DNA of 64,000 nt from NCBI GenBank assembly GCA_001600175.1, contig BCJC01000003.1:868001-932000 (forward strand). The letters run 5' to 3'. The stretch is from Erythrobasidium yunnanense (lineage: Eukaryota; Basidiomycota; Cystobasidiomycetes; Erythrobasidiales; Erythrobasidiaceae). The notes beneath the pieces were generated by a model. That model did no database searches. It was given only the letters and a program-made list of their open reading frames with translations, and was not told the origin of the DNA. Numbering within the stretch: position 1 is the stretch's first letter; each line of letters begins with the position of its first letter. The translations under genes were made by a program, and so were the position numbers. Shown here in pieces: positions 33,635 through 46,038 of this stretch.

Positions 33635-36600
33635 TCAGTGCATGTCTTGATCATAGGTATCATGAACCTCTTGCAGATTTCCATGTACCATATCAGAGGT
33701 CCCCTCATAGCCCGTCTGATCTTTAATATCCCTAAATCGATTCTCGTGCTCTGGAACGGCTTCTCCGTGACTTTCCAGCCCAGTACTGCCTTCGTACTGC
33801 AGATGTATAGAGGGCATGCGGTCCTCATGCTGTTGCGGGGGAGTGACTAGTGACGAGCTGGCAGGTGACGACAGCTCTACTGCCGCAGTACTAGTGCTAG
33901 TGACCGTATTGGCCGACGTAGATGCACTCATGAGCGTCGATGCAGGAGCTACGTAAGGTGAATGAGGAACGCTTTCGCCCGCGCAGTCGGGTCGTGGGAA
34001 CTGCATCTCTTCATCCTGCCTTTGTGCGTCTTCATAGTTTGCAGAAATCGAAAGAGGGCCAGGAAGTGCTCGTGTCATTTCTGGAAGCGGAGAATGATGG
34101 CGCTGCTGCGAATGCCACTGCTGCTGCTGTTGCTGTTGCATGTCCGATCTGTGCATGTATTCAGGCGACAAGCCTGGAAAACCTTGTTGTTGTTGCTGGT
34201 GTGTATAGTAGTATGGCGAATGCGGATGATGGTGATGATATTGCTGAGGTGACATCCTAGCCTCTGCCGATGCTGCAGAAGCTGGGTTCCCAAGCATGCT
34301 CGTCGTAGTAGGTGGAGCAGAAGCAGGCGGAATAGAGCTCATATGAGGAGAAAGCGTCGGTGAGGGCATAGAAGTATGAATACTGAGCCTCTCTGTAGAA
34401 GGAGATAGGAAAGTAGTCGTTGCTGCGTGTATGAAGGGAGGCCTGGTTAATCCAGACGAGCTGATACTGCCGCGGTGCGTGACTATCATAGGAAGAAGAG
34501 GAGAAAGCTGAAAGCCCTGATGCTGTTGGGCAGTTGAAGAGGAGCTACCGGAAGCGGGGCTTCCTGGCGAAGCTAGGCTAGACTGCATACTTCTTGCCGA
34601 TCTAGGCACTGCATAACTCTGTTCACTGTCGTAGTCCAGAGCTCCACTTTCCTGACTTGATGTTATAGTAGAGCCAGGAATGCGGCGGAAGGAGATTCTT
34701 CCAGCATCCTTCTCGCTTCCTGTGGCGCCTTCTTCCTGATTGTGAGGTGGTGACACGGGATGAGAGCCTACACATTCCAGCTGTGGACTATACTGCGTAT
34801 TCGGGCTTCCTTGACGAGTTTCATCTTGCGGTTGTGGTACTACTGGGAAGTATAGATTTTGCTGCTGCTGTTGGAAGTATGACTGTCTCTCCTGGTTCTG
34901 ATGTTCAGCTTTCGCTGCTGCTGCTTCTGGTGATATAGCAGGCGACACAGCAGCTAAAGCTTGTCCACTCTGTGCTAAAGCACTCTCCGACATAGCAGGT
35001 GACATAGCTCCTCCATGCATAGGTGGGCTATTCGGATTCGACAACTGTGCCGGCAATGATCTCGAGAGGGCCATCTGTGCGCTTCCCGGACCTCCCACAG
35101 CGTGCGGACTACCAGGGATGGGCAGATAGCTGCCCGATACCGGCGAGGCGGGGTAATAAGCTTGATAATGTGGGTTCGTGCTGTTTCTGGGGAAGCCAAA
35201 CGTCACTCCCCCTCCTCCTCCTGCACTCGAAGGTGCTTGTCCTCCTTGTTGAGTAGTCCTCGCGTGCGAATACTGTGGATAGGCACTAAAATGCGGGGAG
35301 CCTGGTAGGGGCGGCGAAAACTCATGAGGTGTAGGAGGAGCTGGCGAAGTGGTGTGTGGATCTGAGTATCCTCGTGTAGGAAGAGGAGGATAGCGGAATG
35401 AGCCTGGTGCGTGGGCGTAGCTTCCTGCACTTCCGGGAGGTCCATGGCTGTGAATCATGAATCCACTCTGGCTAGGTGACGCGGAGGGAGGTAAAGAAGC
35501 TGAGAGCGGGCCTCTCATATAGCTCGTACTGTTGCTAGATGCAGAAAACGAAATCGGAGAAGTTGCAGAAGTGGTAGCGGAATTCGGCGGCATAGATAGA
35601 TAGGGTGAATGAGGAGTGCCGGGTGATATGATGGAAGGAGAGCCTAGTGCAGAAGAGGAAGAAGAGGAATGCTGGGCGTGGAGAAGAGAAGGTCGTGGAA
35701 GAGGGCGTCGATAGGGAAGATATCTGTCTCTGGCTACTTGGATGTACGTAGTATTGGGTCCACTACTGCTAGGCGGTCCAGCTCCTCCTGCAACTCCTGA
35801 TCCGATCATGTTCCTATGACTGTCTACGAATGAATTCGACGTGGCAGAAGAAGGACCAGCGTCGCCGAGATCTTCCTGCTTGAGATGGCTACTGCTCAGG
35901 CCAATACTTGGTATTGCATAATCTTCGCTTTCTTGAGGTGCAATGCCGCCTTCTGTGTTGGCAGTCGCTCGTGCTCGCTGCTTTCGCTTGTTTCGCTGCA
36001 CAGAAGTGTTGAAGTGGTTCTTGATCATGTTATCTCTGTCCAACAGTTAGGTATGAGCGTGTGAAGGGCTGAACAAGGGAATAGAGAAGGGACGTACGGC
36101 CTTCCTGGGAGATGTTTCGCTATCTCTGCCCATTTCGACCCCCATTGAGAATACAGGCGCCATATCGTCTCGTCTTCTTCTGCTGTGAAAGGTGTCTTCT
36201 TGACTGTGAGCAAACCTCGAGATCAGCTTTCTGGGTAAAGCAAGCAACAAATGATGATGATGTGAGGGACACACTCGCCGGATCCAGATGGTTGTGCCAT
36301 CTCTCTCTGCACTGCTTCCCCGACCTCGTCTGTATCTTAGTAGCGATGACCACCCATTTCTCCGGTCCACACTCTTCCACCAGATCCAGCAGTAGATTAT
36401 CTTCCTCGCTCGTCCATGGCCCTTTCGTAGCTTTTGGAGTAGATAGTATCTTCCACCTGGCACAGCATTCATGCTTGTTTCTCTCTCCTCGTGGAAATGC
36501 GCGTTTACTGATCTCGGGCCAGCTCCGTCCAGGCGTGGTGCGCATGACTCCGCGAAGTGCCTCGTCTTCGTTGGCTGTCCATGGGCGTGTGGGCGCTGTA

Positions 36601-37079
36601 GTCGAGCTACTGGCTTTCCCAGATGATGGTGGTTTGCTAGAGCTTGCTTCAACTGCTGCTGATGAGGCTGATGATGTGGATATGCCTAGGCCGTATGTCC
36701 CAATAAACGGCGATTCCATCAAGGCCGTTCCCGCCGCTGCCTTGGGAGATACAGCAGCATCGTTGACATCGCTCATCCTGTCTGTTCCACTTCCACTTCC
36801 ACTATCGACGCTGACGAGCTGCAGCCCCGACGGTTCGTTGACAGACCTTCCAGTTGCAACGGGCGTGCCTCTAGCTGATGTGTTTGTTGATGTTGCTGTG
36901 ATTGTTGTGGTTGTATTTGCTGCTTGTTCTTCCAGATATTCTACAATGTTACTGATGATGTTGATGTTGGTGTCTGGACAAGGTGTCTGCTCTTGCAAGA
37001 TGTCGAGGGCTGAAGGGAAACGAGGTCCATGCGCTGACCCAAATCCATGAAATACAGATCTGGGGACTGGATGAAGCAT
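33635..37079 (-). CDS. Three-repeat MYB (c-Myb/3R type) transcription factor
   Basis: A large DNA-binding protein of 1103 aa. Exons 37079-36275, 36203-36098 and 36035-33635 join in phase. Three adjacent MYB repeats are visible: R1 PTRPWTANEDEALRGVMRTT ending CARWKIL, R2 KGPWTSEEDNLLLDLVEECG ending RERWHNHLDPA, and R3 TPFTAEEDETIWRLYSQWGS ending PDNMIKNHFNTS. Introns fall between R2 and R3 and within the third helix of R3. Before R1 lies a 170-residue low-complexity region. After R3 come about 770 residues rich in Ser, Pro and Gln with several Gln runs, typical of activation regions. The start at 37079 is the first ATG, since an upstream non-ATG extension exists. It acts in the nucleus. The targets are unknown. 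Confidence 0.9.
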
Positions 37080-37187
37080 GTAAGTAACATTCAAATAGTC
37101 AGGTAACAAGCTTAGAGCTTGCTCTGACTTCTTTGCTATTCAGACTGCCCCCTATTCTGCAGGCCGACCCCTATTGTTGGAATTTGA

Positions 37188-37791
37188 GTGCTTGACATCG
37201 CAGGGAAAGTCCTCATGGATTGCAAAATCTACCTGTGGATTACTTCTATACATCAGTATGCCATCAGCTGGGCGCTCCCTCTGTTTCTGCGCGTCCCTGT
37301 CAGCCTTCAAGCTCTGGTGCCACCTCCTATCCCTCGAGAACGGCTAAAGAGATCTGAGCGAGCGACGCAGAAGAAGTCATGATGAACAAGTGAACTGCGA
37401 CTGGCTTCCATTTGTAGCGACTTGAAGGTATCTCCGCTTGCAGCTGGATGCTTCAGCGCCAAAAAAGCCAGGCAGAAGTCGTCTACAATGTGGAGATTTC
37501 GCCAGAAGACTCATCGTCCTGAGCCAGGGAAACCTTCCTGCTTTCAACAGTGCACACTGTACTTTGGAGAGGCTTGTTTACTCCTCTGCTGGCCGAATCC
37601 TTGAAAGCTTGGCCTCTGAATCTGCATCTTCATTCTTCGTTATCCTCAAGCTGGCAGGCAGCTTTCACTGCATCAGGCTAGAAGCACACTCCAAGCAGTT
37701 GATGTATTCCATCATCGTTGGCGGTCTATTGCGTGTCTATCTTCCTAGAGAATATGTCAAGGAAGTCGACAAAGTCTTAGCAGAAGCATAA
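37188..37791 (+). CDS. Possible small gene, exon structure unresolved
   Basis: I do not recognise it. Two plus-strand open stretches follow each other. The first, about 37215-37379, begins MDCKIYLWITS. The second (37443-37791) is open without an internal start and ends LRVYLPREYVKEVDKVLAEA, which reads like genuine protein. A CGCTTGCAG acceptor precedes the second stretch, but the donor that would join them in that frame was not found. An alternative join from donor GTCATG at 37377 puts the second part in another frame and ends after about 25 codons. I report the span only. Confidence 0.25.
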
Positions 37792-38459
37792 GAAGCGACT
37801 CTTTTATTTCGCTATCAAACCAAGCTAGCGACAACCATCAAGCAAAGGCGTTGCATACAGCGATTAGCCAAGCTCTAACGTGCAGCCGTTGCGCAACGGT
37901 TCCAGCCCGCAATTAGCAGCTGTCAAGCGCTTTCTGACACCTCAAACGTCAGCATGTAGAGATTAGCACAACAGGTTCCTAGCATGCAGCGCTGTACAAA
38001 TGTAGAGACGCGCACTAGACGAGAGCAAAGACAGCTTCATACTCTCATTTCGGCGTTACTTGCCCTCTTCCCGACTGCAAGGTCTGCATCCTTACGACTT
38101 CTAGCCTGTCTCATCGAATGCAAACACAATCTACGCGCTTTGTGCCCAATCTATCGCCCTCCGAGATGGGCTAAGCGCACAGAGTGCCTTTGGCGTTTGG
38201 CCAGCATGCAGGTCTGGTCTCGGGCTGACGTTCGCAGGGCTGATGCGTTATTGGAGCAGAAGACGTTCTTCTTCTTCGTATCAACTCGTTCCTCTGATGT
38301 TGCAGAAATCTGCTCCTTATGCGGTCTAGGCCATCTCCTTGATAGCGGGTTTGAGCGCTCGACCAGGACATCCACATTCTCAAGCTGGACCAGCAAGAAC
38401 GGAAAACACGGGCTGAGACCAGCACAACAACCAAATGAAATAAACACTGCAGGGAAACA
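37792..38459. other. Intergenic stretch before the RhoGAP gene
   Basis: This is the promoter and leader of the RhoGAP gene. A 268-codon plus-strand frame starts at 37984 and runs into the first introns of the gene, but over exon 1 it is out of frame with the WW segment. It is taken as a shadow. Confidence 0.4.
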
Positions 38460-41400
38460 ATGGACGCTCTTAGTCTGTCGGCTCTGGGCTTACCGACTCG
38501 CAGCACCGCGACGACCCAATCTCGATATCGTCAACACGCGCAGAGTAGTTCGCAGCAGCAGCAACTACGAGCATCTTCGTCGCCCACAAGAGCTACAGCT
38601 ATGTCTACGAAAGACTGGGCTAGCAACTTCTGGATTACGTTGGTTGATGAGAATGGTGAAAGTGGGTCGCTCTATCATTGAGCACGCTCACGATCGATAC
38701 TCATTCGTATCTTATTCAACAGCCTTCTACGCCAATCCAGCTACCGGCGAACGTAAGTCTATTCTCCGCTTTCAGTCATTTCCAAGCTAAAGAGTCGAGT
38801 TGCAGGCAAATGGCAGCTAGAGCCCGGCAAACTCGTTCTCCCACGTTCAGAAGAGGGAGAGTGGTATGAATTATGGAGCGACGAACATAATCTGCCGTAT
38901 TACTTCCAAACAAGGACGAACGAGACGAGCTGGTATAAGCCTGATGGATTCGTGATACCTCTGAAAGCTGTTCAGGTACGTCTTCTTCCTTGCAACAGCA
39001 TGATTGTGTAGAGGCTGAATGTGGGGCTGTCCCCAGCGCTTCTCGGCCGGTAAACGATTCTCACTGTCTTCAGAGGCTGGTGTAGCGCTGGACTTCCAAG
39101 CTCCGCCGGCATCGTCTATCCCAGATGAGATCTCTTCGAAACCACTTCCTTCTCTTCCCACGATGGACAGCTTCGAAGAACTCGCTCGACAAAGCCTAGA
39201 GTCATTCCGCCAATTGCAGAAGGCAGATATCAGCCATGCAAGCGATGCTACAAATCACCAAGATTCGGAGGGCGATGAGGAAGGGTCTGCGTGTCTGAGT
39301 GCAGAGTTGATGGAGCACATGCATGATTTCTCCTCATATCGGGATGAGAGTCTACAGAGCGAGCTCTCAGCTTCGACCAGCAGGAGCGGACAACACGAGC
39401 AACTTCGAAGCAGTCCTTCTTCATTTGCTACGTTCGAGACTGCTAGGAACAATAGTGATGGAGAAGATACCATCTCCCTCTCACAAACGACTTCTTCTAC
39501 ACCTTCCTCCAGCAAGCTCAATACACCTGCTCTTCCACAAGGAGATTCATTCTCTACTCTTCCCGATATACCTTCTTTGTCGGGATCCAGGGCGGGCATG
39601 CAGCATAAATCTTCAGCTTCGACAGGCACGCAGGACGCATATGGCGGAGTGATCATCATTCCAGAAACGACTCCATCCTCATCAGAGAAGACGAGCAAAG
39701 CACACGATAGGAACTTCAGTAACATAGCAGAAGAAGAAGAGGACGATACTGCGGTCATTGCGGTTCTAGACACCTCGCTCGCTAGCCTCGCATCAGCTGC
39801 TAAGAACATCACTCCTTTGAGACTTATCAAGAAGAAGCAGTCCAAGAAAGCATTGTCGATCCTCGGACTGGGTCTAGGAGAAGCTTTCGATCCGACACTC
39901 AATAAGACGCCAAGTCTACCTTCTTCCCCTCTGCTGGCTTCGCCGAAGACGGCGACGCATAAATCGACTCACGCAGTACCATCGTCCCCATCATCCATGT
40001 TCAGCTCGTTATTCAGTAAATCCTCCTCTTCACCTTCTACGGTCTCATCCCCCAAATTCGGAAGATCGTCCTTTTCTTCTTCCACAACAGCAGCACCGGC
40101 AGTGGTTCCGTCTTCTCCTACGACTTCAAAGATACCTGCTACGCCTACTTCACCTATCAGGCCTGCGGTAGTCTCTTGTTTCGGGAATGCAATGAATGCA
40201 AGTTCTACTTCGTTACATGACAGTATGGACAGTCAAGAGAGCGGCTCAAAGAGCCCAAAGGCTCCGAAGGCTGTGAAGAAAGTAGAGTCGCCTAAGTATA
40301 CTCTGCTTCGGCACCGCGAAGGTAAGGAACATCTACAAAAGATTCTAGCAGTACTGACTCTCTAAATTTTCACAGACTCGTCAGTTGTGAAGCTGAAATC
40401 CGGCAAGAACGTTCCCCGCATAAGCAGTCCTACCACCAGGTCCTCCCTGCCCGTGATGAACATAGCACCAGCGACTGCGAAGCGACAGTCTGTACTTCCT
40501 CCAAACGTGCTGAACGATATACAACGTTTCTCGCTGGATGAATATGCTCAACAGCATTTCGCTCAGAAGAAAAAGAAGAACGTTCTGTTTGGAGGAGCGC
40601 AGCAGAATACCGTACTACATGCGCTGAAGTGGCAGGCTGTGCGTAAATTTGCTACATAGAGCATAGCAATGATTGTTAGCTGATTGGACGGTCAATGCAG
40701 GAGGATCTGGAATCACCGATCCTGAACCTCGGCAAACAGTTCAAGTGGGATGCGCAACAGAGCTTTATGCACCTTCAATACATTATGGGCGACCGCATCA
40801 AGACTGCGCATACATCGCCATCTCCCGAGCATCCGGCAACCGACAGCTCTGTCCCATCAGCATGGGACAGCAGTACGACTGAAGAAGCGCGCAAGCTCCT
40901 CACTTTCGGTATCTCGACACCTGAACTCCGAGACGAGATCTACGTGCATCTTCTCTGCCAGCTGACCGACAACCCCTCTGCTATTTCCATCTATCGAGGC
41001 TGGCAGTTCCTCCAAGTGCTTCTCGTGACGTTTCCTCCATCACCTTCTTTGGAAGCGACACTTCGACAATTCCTGCTTGATCGAAAAGGCATATCCCCAC
41101 AAACGAGGCTAGGCATTATAGCGCGCTATGCGCTCTCGAAACTAGATGCGATCATCGTTAAAGGCCCAAGAGGCAAAGTACCGAGTCTGTTTGAGATAAA
41201 AGCGGCGAGCGAAGCGGCGTTCCAGCCGAGCGTCTTTGGCGAATCACTCCAGAGAATAATGTCCTTGCAGAGCGAGGCGTATCCAGATTCGAAGATCCCC
41301 ATTATTCTGTCTTTCTTGACAGATGTAGGTATCTACCTTTCTTGTGGATATGGGACTGGGCTGACATTGAACGACCAGGGCATTCTCGCACTCGGCGGTC

Positions 41401-42495
41401 TGCGAGCACCTGGCATCTTCCGCGTTTCAGGCGACATGGAACGCGTTAACGAGCTCCGTATCACCATCGACCAGGGCAAATACTCTCTGGCAGGTTATGA
41501 AGACCCGTATATCGCAGCTTCGCTCTTCAAGCTCTGGCTACGTGAACTGGCACAACCTCTTATTCCTGAATCCTGCTATCGGAATTGTATAGCTGCGGCG
41601 TCTCAGGCGAAAGCGTGAGTCCAAACAACTGCAAGACGCGTTGGTGAGATGGATTAACGGTCACTTCTTCCTGCAGTGTTGTCGAGATTGTACAAAAGCT
41701 ACCGAGTTTGAACAGGAGGATTGTCGCCTTCGTCATCAGCTTGTAAGGAAAGCGCATCTTGACAAACAAGAGCTGCCATTGACCATTTCTTGTCGTTCAT
41801 TCAGTCTGCAAATCTTCATTCAAGAATCAGTTGTCAAGGACACCACAATCTCCGCTTCTTCTCTGGCGATGATCTTCACGCCCACCCTGTTCCGCGGTTC
41901 TGGCGACGTGACCACTGTCTTTCAGAACGCCAAGATCGAACAGCAATTTGTTCTACATCTTCTCCAATATCTGGAAGTATCAAAGTTGCAGGACGAAGAT
42001 GACTGGATACCCACTCACAACAAGACATACAGCGGCTCAAGCGCGACTTCCTCTTCATACACTTCCGAGACGTATACAAGCACAAGCGAATCATCGGGTA
42101 TTCAGACGCCTCTCGCTGGTAACGAAGCAGACGTTTCGCGAGCTTCTTTGGACTCCGACTCTTCTTCAGCTCCTTCTTCTACCTTCTCATACAAGTCAAT
42201 AGCGAGTTCGAAGCGCGTCCGACGACCGAGAACCCAGACGCTCGTGCCTACCCCTCCACCCAGAATAACAGTCTCAGACAGCACGTCTTCTCTGCAAGAA
42301 TCACTGCCTAGGAATTCTATGGATACAGTCTCTTCGGCTGGTACGGATAAGAAATCGCTCCGGAGGAGGTCGAGATCAGATTCGTGCTTAGCGGGTAAGA
42401 ACGCAGTCCTGGCGGAAAAGGTGGAGCAGCAGAATCCAACACCCGCACCGAAATTCATCAAGCCGAGAATAGTGATAGAGGAAGCAGATGACTGA
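38460..42495 (+). CDS. WW-MyTH4-RhoGAP protein (ARHGAP39/Vilse-like)
   Basis: A GTPase-activating protein for Rho-family GTPases, which control the actin cytoskeleton. The WW-MyTH4-RhoGAP order is that of animal ARHGAP39 (Vilse/CrossGAP). Nine exons (38460-38661, 38723-38752, 38806-38975, 39037-40321, 40376-40638, 40701-41324, 41379-41614, 41677-41742, 41805-42495) give 1188 aa. WW-like segments at residues 50-125 read WITLVDENGETFYANPATGE and EWYELWSDEHNLPYYF. MyTH4 lies around 640-830 (LLTFGISTPELRDEIYVHLL). RhoGAP lies at 859-1015 with the arginine finger in GLRAPGIFRVSG and later SSLAMIFTPTLFR. About 430 Ser-rich residues separate WW and MyTH4. The intron before the GAP domain is 54 nt and free of in-frame stops. 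Confidence 0.92.
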
Positions 42496-42925
42496 AGAGC
42501 TTTCCTAGAGAATCGTGTATCTCTTCATACTAATAGCATAGAAGCATACCCGTCATTTCATTCACCGTCAGCATGCAGTACAGTCTCAATCTTTAGTGCC
42601 TGTTGTTGATAGTTCACTCCCTCTCGTAGCCTGCGATAGCATTCATCACATACTAAACGAGATCGACAGAGAACGAGATTGCTAAATTGCGCTTCCTAGA
42701 GAACTAGTACAACGATAGCTCGACCCTACTGAAGTTAAAGACAATCTATACGTGATGAAAATGGCGAGATCTGCGATGAATGTTTTGCTATAACGATGTA
42801 CGACAGAGCCCTGCGTACGAAGACCGATAAAAAGTGTTATGCTATAGAGTAACAGTGTAGCGAGTGTCCGTATGTTGTTCATCTTGGTGGTATCTGAAGA
42901 CTCTCTGCCTGTGGCTGATGCTTCC
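42496..42925. other. Convergent 3' intergenic stretch
   Basis: These 430 bp separate the stop codons of the RhoGAP gene (plus) and the AT-hook gene (minus). They hold both 3' UTRs and nothing else that I see. Confidence 0.5.
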
Positions 42926-44566
42926 TTATTTACTAGCCTCCACAGCCATCTTGATCTGAGCGAACAGAGTGCCAGGCGAGTCTGAGTGCGGGACGGGAAT
43001 GTCCTTATCCGTACTGTTCGGTACGCTAGATGGGAAGTTCTGGGTAAGAGGGCTTGATCTTGGAATCGTGTCGTTCAGAGCTACGGCTTGTAGCGGTACT
43101 GGACTTGGGAGAGTCGTGTAGTTGGGCTCCTTGTTGATAGTAGTACTGATAGTGGGAATAGGATTGATCTCGTCCAATTGGAGTGGAGCATCGTCGTCGA
43201 TACGTCGGAGAGGAATGGCGGATCCCATCATGGGAAGAGCAGGTGGAGCCACTACAGAGGGCTTACGAGCCTGAGTAGGTGCTAACAAGATGACAGCCGC
43301 AGGAGGAGATTTTGACGTAGCTCTAGTCATGCCGGCTGCTGATGCCCGTCTCTTGCTGCTCCTCGTTCCAGCTCGCGACGTGTTGGAGACGCTAGACGCT
43401 TCACTGTCGTACTCGCTTGCTGAGACGGCCAACGAGGCACGATTCTTTGGTGGTCGTCCTCGAGGTCGCTTGACTGGTACTTGTGGTGCGACAGCTGCTG
43501 CGGTTGTTGAGGGTGGAGAAGGAGATGCTCGAGCAGAAGCTGGAGCAGTACGTTTTCTCTTCGGTCTATACTCCTCTTCATCCTCCTCCTCTTCTACAGC
43601 TTCTTCAGTCTCCGCATCGCTTAGCGTAGCTGCAGAAAGCTGGGAATGCTGTGATGTCGTAGAGTACGAAGTAGGTTGAGGGCTCTCGATGTTTACGGCT
43701 GGTAGAAGAGCTATGTTTGGGAGAGAAGGGGGAGTAGCACCTAGTGTAGAAGGTGGAAGTGGAGTAGTCGCTCGGGAGCGAGATGGTTGTCTTCGCAGAG
43801 GGAGAGAGGCGAGGGTCCGCTGCGAGGGGGGTGTGGAAGAGCGAGTTCTATCAGAGCTGACTGTGCGCTGAAGAGCTGCCGTTGGTCTGCTGCCAGAAAG
43901 GGAAGAAGAGGAATGCGTTCTCTTCAATCGCATTGGATAGTTGATTGAGGAGGAAGAAGAACCTCGTCTGCCTGCTGGAACGTATGAGTCTGGCATCTTG
44001 AGTATTGTGTTTCTGGGAAGTAAAGAAGAAGGTGTGTCTGGAGGAACCATGGCACCATTGCCAGCTTTGTGAGGAGGAGAAGCTCCACTTCGCAATACTC
44101 TTCCTACTGATTGAGACAGAGAAATTGATGCCTTTGCATCTCTCTTGCCGAGATTCCCGCCTAGGCATCTATCGTTCACGAGCGGTACTTTACTGAACCA
44201 ATCAATGATGCTTTCCGACTTTGCTTTAGCAGTACCGTCATGATCTGTGACGCTGAACATGAAAGCAGGCTGACTGGCCAATGCATTCGGATCATACGTG
44301 TCCCATCGTAGAATACCAGTCTTGGTCTTGCCAGATCCCCTTATATCGACGGTGAGGCATCTCTTCGCTCGCACGACTGGCTCTTCGTCCTCACCTTCAT
44401 AGCCTAATGAAGATGGTGCGCGTATAGGGAAAGCTGACTTGCGCTTGGAGATACGTCCAGAGGAGGAGGAGCTCGAGAGAGAGGTCATTGACGTCGAAGA
44501 GGTCATGGAGAGGAGAGAGGGGGACGTTGAGGAAGAAAGAGAAGCAGAAAGAGCAGCACTCAACAT
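42926..44566 (-). CDS. Ser-rich protein with an AT-hook, unknown function
   Basis: No full-length family was recognised. A single exon gives 546 aa from ATG 44566. The frame stays open to 44632 without another ATG, so a short 5' exon is possible. A canonical AT-hook core, KRPRGRPPKNR, lies near residue 380, just after an acidic run (about 12 Glu/Asp). A second basic patch (RSSKRRASAAG) follows. The only part that looks folded is near the N-terminus (KRCLTVDIRG, TGILRWDTYDPNAL, PAFMFSVTDHDGTA). The rest is low-complexity Ser/Thr/Pro/Ala. AT-hooks bind the minor groove of A/T-rich DNA, so a chromatin-associated role is a fair inference. It converges on the RhoGAP gene. Confidence 0.7.
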   Translation of the reverse strand: MLSAALSASLSSSTSPSLLSMTSSTSMTSLSSSSSSGRISKRKSAFPIRAPSSLGYEGEDEEPVVRAKRCLTVDIRGSGKTKTGILRWDTYDPNALASQPAFMFSVTDHDGTAKAKSESIIDWFSKVPLVNDRCLGGNLGKRDAKASISLSQSVGRVLRSGASPPHKAGNGAMVPPDTPSSLLPRNTILKMPDSYVPAGRRGSSSSSINYPMRLKRTHSSSSLSGSRPTAALQRTVSSDRTRSSTPPSQRTLASLPLRRQPSRSRATTPLPPSTLGATPPSLPNIALLPAVNIESPQPTSYSTTSQHSQLSAATLSDAETEEAVEEEEDEEEYRPKRKRTAPASARASPSPPSTTAAAVAPQVPVKRPRGRPPKNRASLAVSASEYDSEASSVSNTSRAGTRSSKRRASAAGMTRATSKSPPAAVILLAPTQARKPSVVAPPALPMMGSAIPLRRIDDDAPLQLDEINPIPTISTTINKEPNYTTLPSPVPLQAVALNDTIPRSSPLTQNFPSSVPNSTDKDIPVPHSDSPGTLFAQIKMAVEASK

Positions 44567-46038
44567 CTTGAAGACTCTTCCTTTGTGCGGGATCAACAAG
44601 TATGGATCTTGAAGGGGGCTTCTCTCGTCCAAACTATCGACTTTGGATTTTCAAGAGGGATGATTGGATGAAGAGAGGAAGAGAAAGAAGAAGCAATCCC
44701 TTCGTATATCAGCCAATGTCACATCGCGTCAGCCGTTCTTCGATTGATTGCGATGGAATCGCAGCTGGAGCGAGCATGAAGGGGACTGACTGACATTCTT
44801 CGACGACCTCGAAGAAGCGGGTCAGGAGTAGACACTGACGTGTAGAGAATCTGCATCTACATCTACAGAGCATCATAGCGCGTAGGTTGCAGCTCGCTAT
44901 CAGTCTTGGAGCCGGCTGAGCTGACGTTTCTGCAGGCATCCATTTAGCGAGTCTCACCTCAACAACCTTTACTGTGCTTTCTGTACTTCACAAGAAGATA
45001 GCAGACCGTCAGCAAGAAGCCGTCCGCGATAATCACGAAATCGTCTCCGCATCGCGTCAACTTCGCAATCTGGCCACTCACGCTGCAACGAGCACAAAAC
45101 TGCAGCGAGAAGACATCTCACATTTCTTTCTTCACTTCATACAGCTTTGTACAAAGACTGGTCAAGACCCGAGGCCAATCCACGAGCTACCGATTTTCAA
45201 CTCGCCTTCAACAGAAACTGGACCCTCAGCTGGATCGACTTATAAGTACAAGACTATTAAGCATCAATATCACCAATCTCTCGTCCTGCGACGCCGACAT
45301 GGTCAAGAGCTTGGCTTGCTGGATTGCTAGGCTTAAAAAGAGAATGAGCAGCACATATGGGAGAACGGCGGCAGGAACGGTTCATCAGTACGTTGTAGCA
45401 TTCTGGTAAAGCTCACTGCTTCCTTCCTATCCTCACCCACACAACCTTCCGCTTCACACTCCCAAGTCTTTCTCATTCCATCGCAGCTTCGTCCTACCAC
45501 CGCTCACTCACTGCCTTGACTTTACGAGGACGAGGTTTCTATTCCTGTGCCTACCTTCATCTCCGCGGAGCCTTCTTCCTTCTTCGAGTTGCTTCCCTTA
45601 CCGTTGCTCTGATCTTATGGCTCATCTTTGGGTGAGCCGTTGAGATTTATTGACCGTTACGATCATCCGGTCCATCTCCGTAGCGTGCTAGGGTCAGGGA
45701 AGGCTCAGAGCGGAGATGTCTCTGATTTGTCAGCCATCTCTCTACCCTCTGTCCTCCTTGTTTGTATTTATTCCAAGTTCTTTCAATTTCACCTCTTTCT
45801 TTCCTAACAATTCGCAGAGTACAGGAGAGACAATAGAGATAAGTCATGATTGACCACAGACAGCAGGTGAGAAGGACTGATAGTGAATGCAAGCTGGATT
45901 CCATGCTGACCATGCATGTTGTCCTGACTTCAAACGCAGTCCCACTCGCTTACACCACCTGCAACACCCGCCGACAAGGCTTCATTACAAACATCGTTAT
46001 CGTCCGCGTCCGCGTCTCAATCCCATCCACGACGACTC
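44567..46038. other. 1.5-kb intergenic stretch with one suggestive open frame
   Basis: This contains the divergent promoters of the AT-hook gene and the Mei2-like gene. The part from 45380 to 46030 is pyrimidine-rich on the plus strand and looks like a long leader. Within it, 44956-45330 (plus) is open for about 120 codons and includes a charged helical stretch (HKKIADRQQEAVRDNHEIV) preceded by an acceptor-like CCATTTAG but no ATG. I could not find a first exon, so no gene is called. Confidence 0.35.

Noticed and set aside
36112-37050. A 312-codon plus-strand frame opposite the MYB gene
   Set aside because: It is antisense to the MYB repeats, which are unmistakable on the minus strand.
37984-38790. 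A 268-codon plus-strand open frame before and across the RhoGAP gene
   Set aside because: Over exon 1 it is out of frame with the WW segment, and it shares the true frame only in the 30-nt exon 2. Its 5' part shows no family features.
44956-45330. A charged helical plus-strand frame upstream of the Mei2-like gene
   Set aside because: It has no ATG and no identifiable first exon, and the opposite strand is also open in places. It was kept only as a note in the intergenic entry.
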